Source: Halobacillus sp. Marseille-Q1614
Lineage (GTDB): Bacteria > Bacillota > Bacilli > Bacillales > Halobacillaceae
Length of the DNA: 64,000 nucleotides
NCBI RefSeq assembly: GCF_902809865.1
Contig: NZ_CADDWH010000001.1
Span: forward strand, 2,666,001 to 2,730,000
Direction of reading: 5' to 3'
A model generated the notes under the pieces. The model did not search any database. It saw nothing but the letters and a program-made list of their open reading frames with translations, and was not told the origin of the DNA. The position numbers and the translations under genes are program-made. Positions 62,485 to 64,000 of this stretch are shown piece by piece. Position 1 is the first letter of the stretch, and every line of letters starts with the position of its first letter.

Positions 62485-63828
62485 TTAGAAACAAGAATCT
62501 TGAATGGCCCGTTTTATGGCTCCGCTTAAAAAACGTACAGTTCCTTCATCAATTATTAAAGGGGGAGCAATAGTTAAGACATTATTAAAACCAGCAACCG
62601 TGTCACCATTTTTCCCTATTATCACACCAAGTTCTTTACACCTCGTAATTACTTTATTAATCCTTTCTTCTTCGAGTGGTATTCGGGAAGATTGATCCTT
62701 CACTAACTCGATTCCAATCACAAGTCCTTTCGAACGAATATCTCCTACATGAGGATGACTCTTCAGCTCAGCCAGTTCATCTATCAATTGCTTGCCTCGG
62801 ATTCTTGAATTTTTCACTAAATTTTCTTCTTCAATGATTTCTATGTTTTTCAAAGCCAGGGCACATGCTGAGGGATTTCCGCCGAACGTGTTGACCGTAC
62901 GAAAGTGATTATAATCCCCTTCCTCTTTAAAAGCATCATAAATGTCTTTTCGGACGGCTGTTGCAGATAACGGTAAATATCCGCTTGTCACACCTTTAGC
63001 CATCGTTATAATATCAGGGCTGATTCCTTCATGCTGAAAGCCAAACTTCTCTCCGGTTCGACCGAATCCCGAGATGACTTCATCTATGATCAGCAAGACA
63101 CCATGCCGATCACATATATCCCTAACCTTCTTCAAGTAACCTTCAGGTGGAACAAAAACCCCGCCTCCTGTTATGTAAGGCTCCATGATGACTGCGGCCA
63201 CCGTTTCGTCCAATTCCCATGTCATTGTCTGCTCGACCATATCTGCACATTCGTGATTACAGGTTGTCGGCTGCTTCCCTAATGGACAGTGATAGCAATC
63301 CGGCGGCACCGTATGAATAAATCCGGCCGCCAGCGGCTCATATTTATATTTCCGCTGAGCCTGGCCCGTGGCCGCAAGTGCTCCTAATGTCCCGCCGTGA
63401 TACGCACGGTATCTTGAAAGAACTTTGTATCTCTCAGACTCACCCTTTTGGTGAAAGTATTGCCTCGCCACTTTAAAAGCTGCTTCGTTTGCTTCAGACC
63501 CGCTGTTAGAAAAAAAGAAAACATACTCATCATCCAGCCATGAATTAAGCTTTTCCGCCAACTCTATCGCAGGCTTATGACTATGAACAAGCGGATAATA
63601 AGACATCTCTACCATTTGATTATGAGCTGCCTCCGCCAATACTTCCCGTCCATAACCAACATTCACACACCAAAGTCCGCTCATTGCATCCAAATACTTA
63701 TTTTGATCCGTATCTTCTACAAAGCACCCTTTCGCACTTTTTGCAATCAACGGATTCTTTCGAAAAGGAGTCATTCCATGCATGATGTTGTCGTGATCTC
63801 TCTCAATCCATGTTTTAACCTTATTCAT
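62485..63828 (-). CDS. Class III aminotransferase; candidate beta-alanine:pyruvate aminotransferase
   Basis: A 447-residue PLP enzyme, fold type I, of the omega-amino acid:pyruvate aminotransferase group. FFSNSGSEANEAAFK binds phosphate, YRAYHGGTLGALA stacks on the cofactor, IIDEVISGFGRTGE precedes the Schiff-base Lys278 in ITMAKGVTSGYLP, and NTFGGNPSACALAL closes the site. Residues 178-194 carry four cysteines (C178, C181, C190, C194), seen in this subgroup. GGAGGG lies before ATG. It is the first gene of the operon. Beta-alanine released from pantothenate would be converted to malonate semialdehyde. Other omega-amino acids or polyamine-derived substrates are the alternatives. Confidence 0.82.
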   Translation of the reverse strand: MNKVKTWIERDHDNIMHGMTPFRKNPLIAKSAKGCFVEDTDQNKYLDAMSGLWCVNVGYGREVLAEAAHNQMVEMSYYPLVHSHKPAIELAEKLNSWLDDEYVFFFSNSGSEANEAAFKVARQYFHQKGESERYKVLSRYRAYHGGTLGALAATGQAQRKYKYEPLAAGFIHTVPPDCYHCPLGKQPTTCNHECADMVEQTMTWELDETVAAVIMEPYITGGGVFVPPEGYLKKVRDICDRHGVLLIIDEVISGFGRTGEKFGFQHEGISPDIITMAKGVTSGYLPLSATAVRKDIYDAFKEEGDYNHFRTVNTFGGNPSACALALKNIEIIEEENLVKNSRIRGKQLIDELAELKSHPHVGDIRSKGLVIGIELVKDQSSRIPLEEERINKVITRCKELGVIIGKNGDTVAGFNNVLTIAPPLIIDEGTVRFLSGAIKRAIQDSCF

Positions 63829-63927
63829 TTCCGCCCTCCTATTCTGCTGAATTTACACAATTGTCAGCTCGGATAATTTCCCTTCTGCCCTGAATTTTTT
63901 TACAATTATTGTGAATATTTAAAATTC

Positions 63928-63952
63928 ATTGTAATGTGTAAACCCTTACAAT
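63928..63952. promoter_or_regulatory. Palindromic operator candidate before the catabolic operon
   Basis: ATTGTAA and TTACAAT are a perfect inverted repeat with 11 bases between (63928-63934, 63946-63952). A second, overlapping dyad TGTAA-ACCC-TTACA (63937-63950) shares the right arm. They lie about 100 bases before the aminotransferase gene, where an operon regulator would bind. No regulator gene is in the window on this side. The rest of 63829-64000 is AT-rich leader. Confidence 0.5.
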
Positions 63953-64000
63953 TCATTAGACACTATACGAATAGTTTAAGAAGAACATTTTACACAGTGT

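Noticed and set aside
1-64000. CRISPR arrays, tRNA or rRNA genes, prophage or defence genes
   Set aside because: No regularly spaced repeats, no cloverleaf or rRNA sequence, and no phage, toxin-antitoxin or restriction-modification genes were recognised in any part of the window.

Overview
The window is one continuous piece of a low-GC Gram-positive chromosome. Gene content points to an aerobic, probably moderately halophilic Bacillaceae such as Halobacillus or a relative. Pointers are Bacillus-type ribosome binding sites, sigma-A/CcpA/LacI signals, a SodF-type superoxide dismutase with an N-terminal extension, YueI, an AcoABCL/AcoR system, sodium-coupled symporters and acidic secreted proteins. 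No tRNA, rRNA, CRISPR array or phage gene was seen.

Region 1 (0.3-27.8 kb, all minus strand) is a large glycan-utilisation locus. A LacI regulator is followed by a GH35 enzyme, a frameshifted binding lipoprotein, a 977-residue binding protein, two permease pairs, an NHL-TPR-Yip1 membrane protein and a DUF5696 protein. A second transcription unit carries a GH94 phosphorylase resembling 1,2-beta-oligoglucan phosphorylase, a second GH35, a cysteine-type sulfatase, a glycoamylase-fold glycosidase, an endo/exonuclease/phosphatase-family protein and the formylglycine-generating enzyme that would activate the sulfatase. Perfect ATTGAAACGTTTCAAT operators lie before lacI and before the GH94 gene, and a consensus cre overlaps the lacI promoter. 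No transport ATPase is present, so a shared MsmX-type ATPase encoded elsewhere is implied.

Region 2 (28-38 kb) has YueI, an orphan C-terminal domain of archaeal-type dehydroquinate synthase, and a secreted GH31 alpha-glucosidase flanked by diverged direct repeats. A respiratory stress module follows: a Crp/Fnr regulator, the RIC iron-sulfur repair protein, CtaB (frameshifted), a broken CuA lipoprotein and the three subunits of a ba3-type oxidase. TGTGA-N6-TCACT-like dyads precede the regulator, RIC and the oxidase operon.

Region 3 (38.1-43.6 kb, plus strand) is an operon behind two complete tandem SAM-I riboswitches, each with its own terminator. It encodes an acetoacetyl-CoA-synthetase-like ligase, a thiolase-like protein lacking the usual cysteine, a DUF35 partner, a 31-residue membrane peptide and an SSS symporter. 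This is an unexpected target for SAM control.

Region 4 (43.7-56 kb) has SodF, the acetoin dehydrogenase operon with diacetyl/acetoin reductase, its sigma-54 activator AcoR and a -24/-12 promoter, a decayed IS1182-like element, a DnaQ-type exonuclease with a DUF294 nucleotidyltransferase, and an ammonium transporter behind a GlnR/TnrA-type box.

Region 5 (56.2-63.8 kb, minus strand) is a seven-gene catabolic operon: class III aminotransferase, YhdT-like subunit, PanF-like symporter, M20 amidohydrolase, isopropylmalate/tartrate dehydrogenase-like enzyme, SDR and aldehyde dehydrogenase. Together these match, step for step, uptake and degradation of pantothenate to 2-oxoisovalerate and malonate semialdehyde. 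That assignment is an inference and is the most interesting hypothesis here.

Three frameshifts (binding lipoprotein, CtaB, CuA lipoprotein) lie between 23.9 and 35.6 kb. They are either real decay or base-calling errors.
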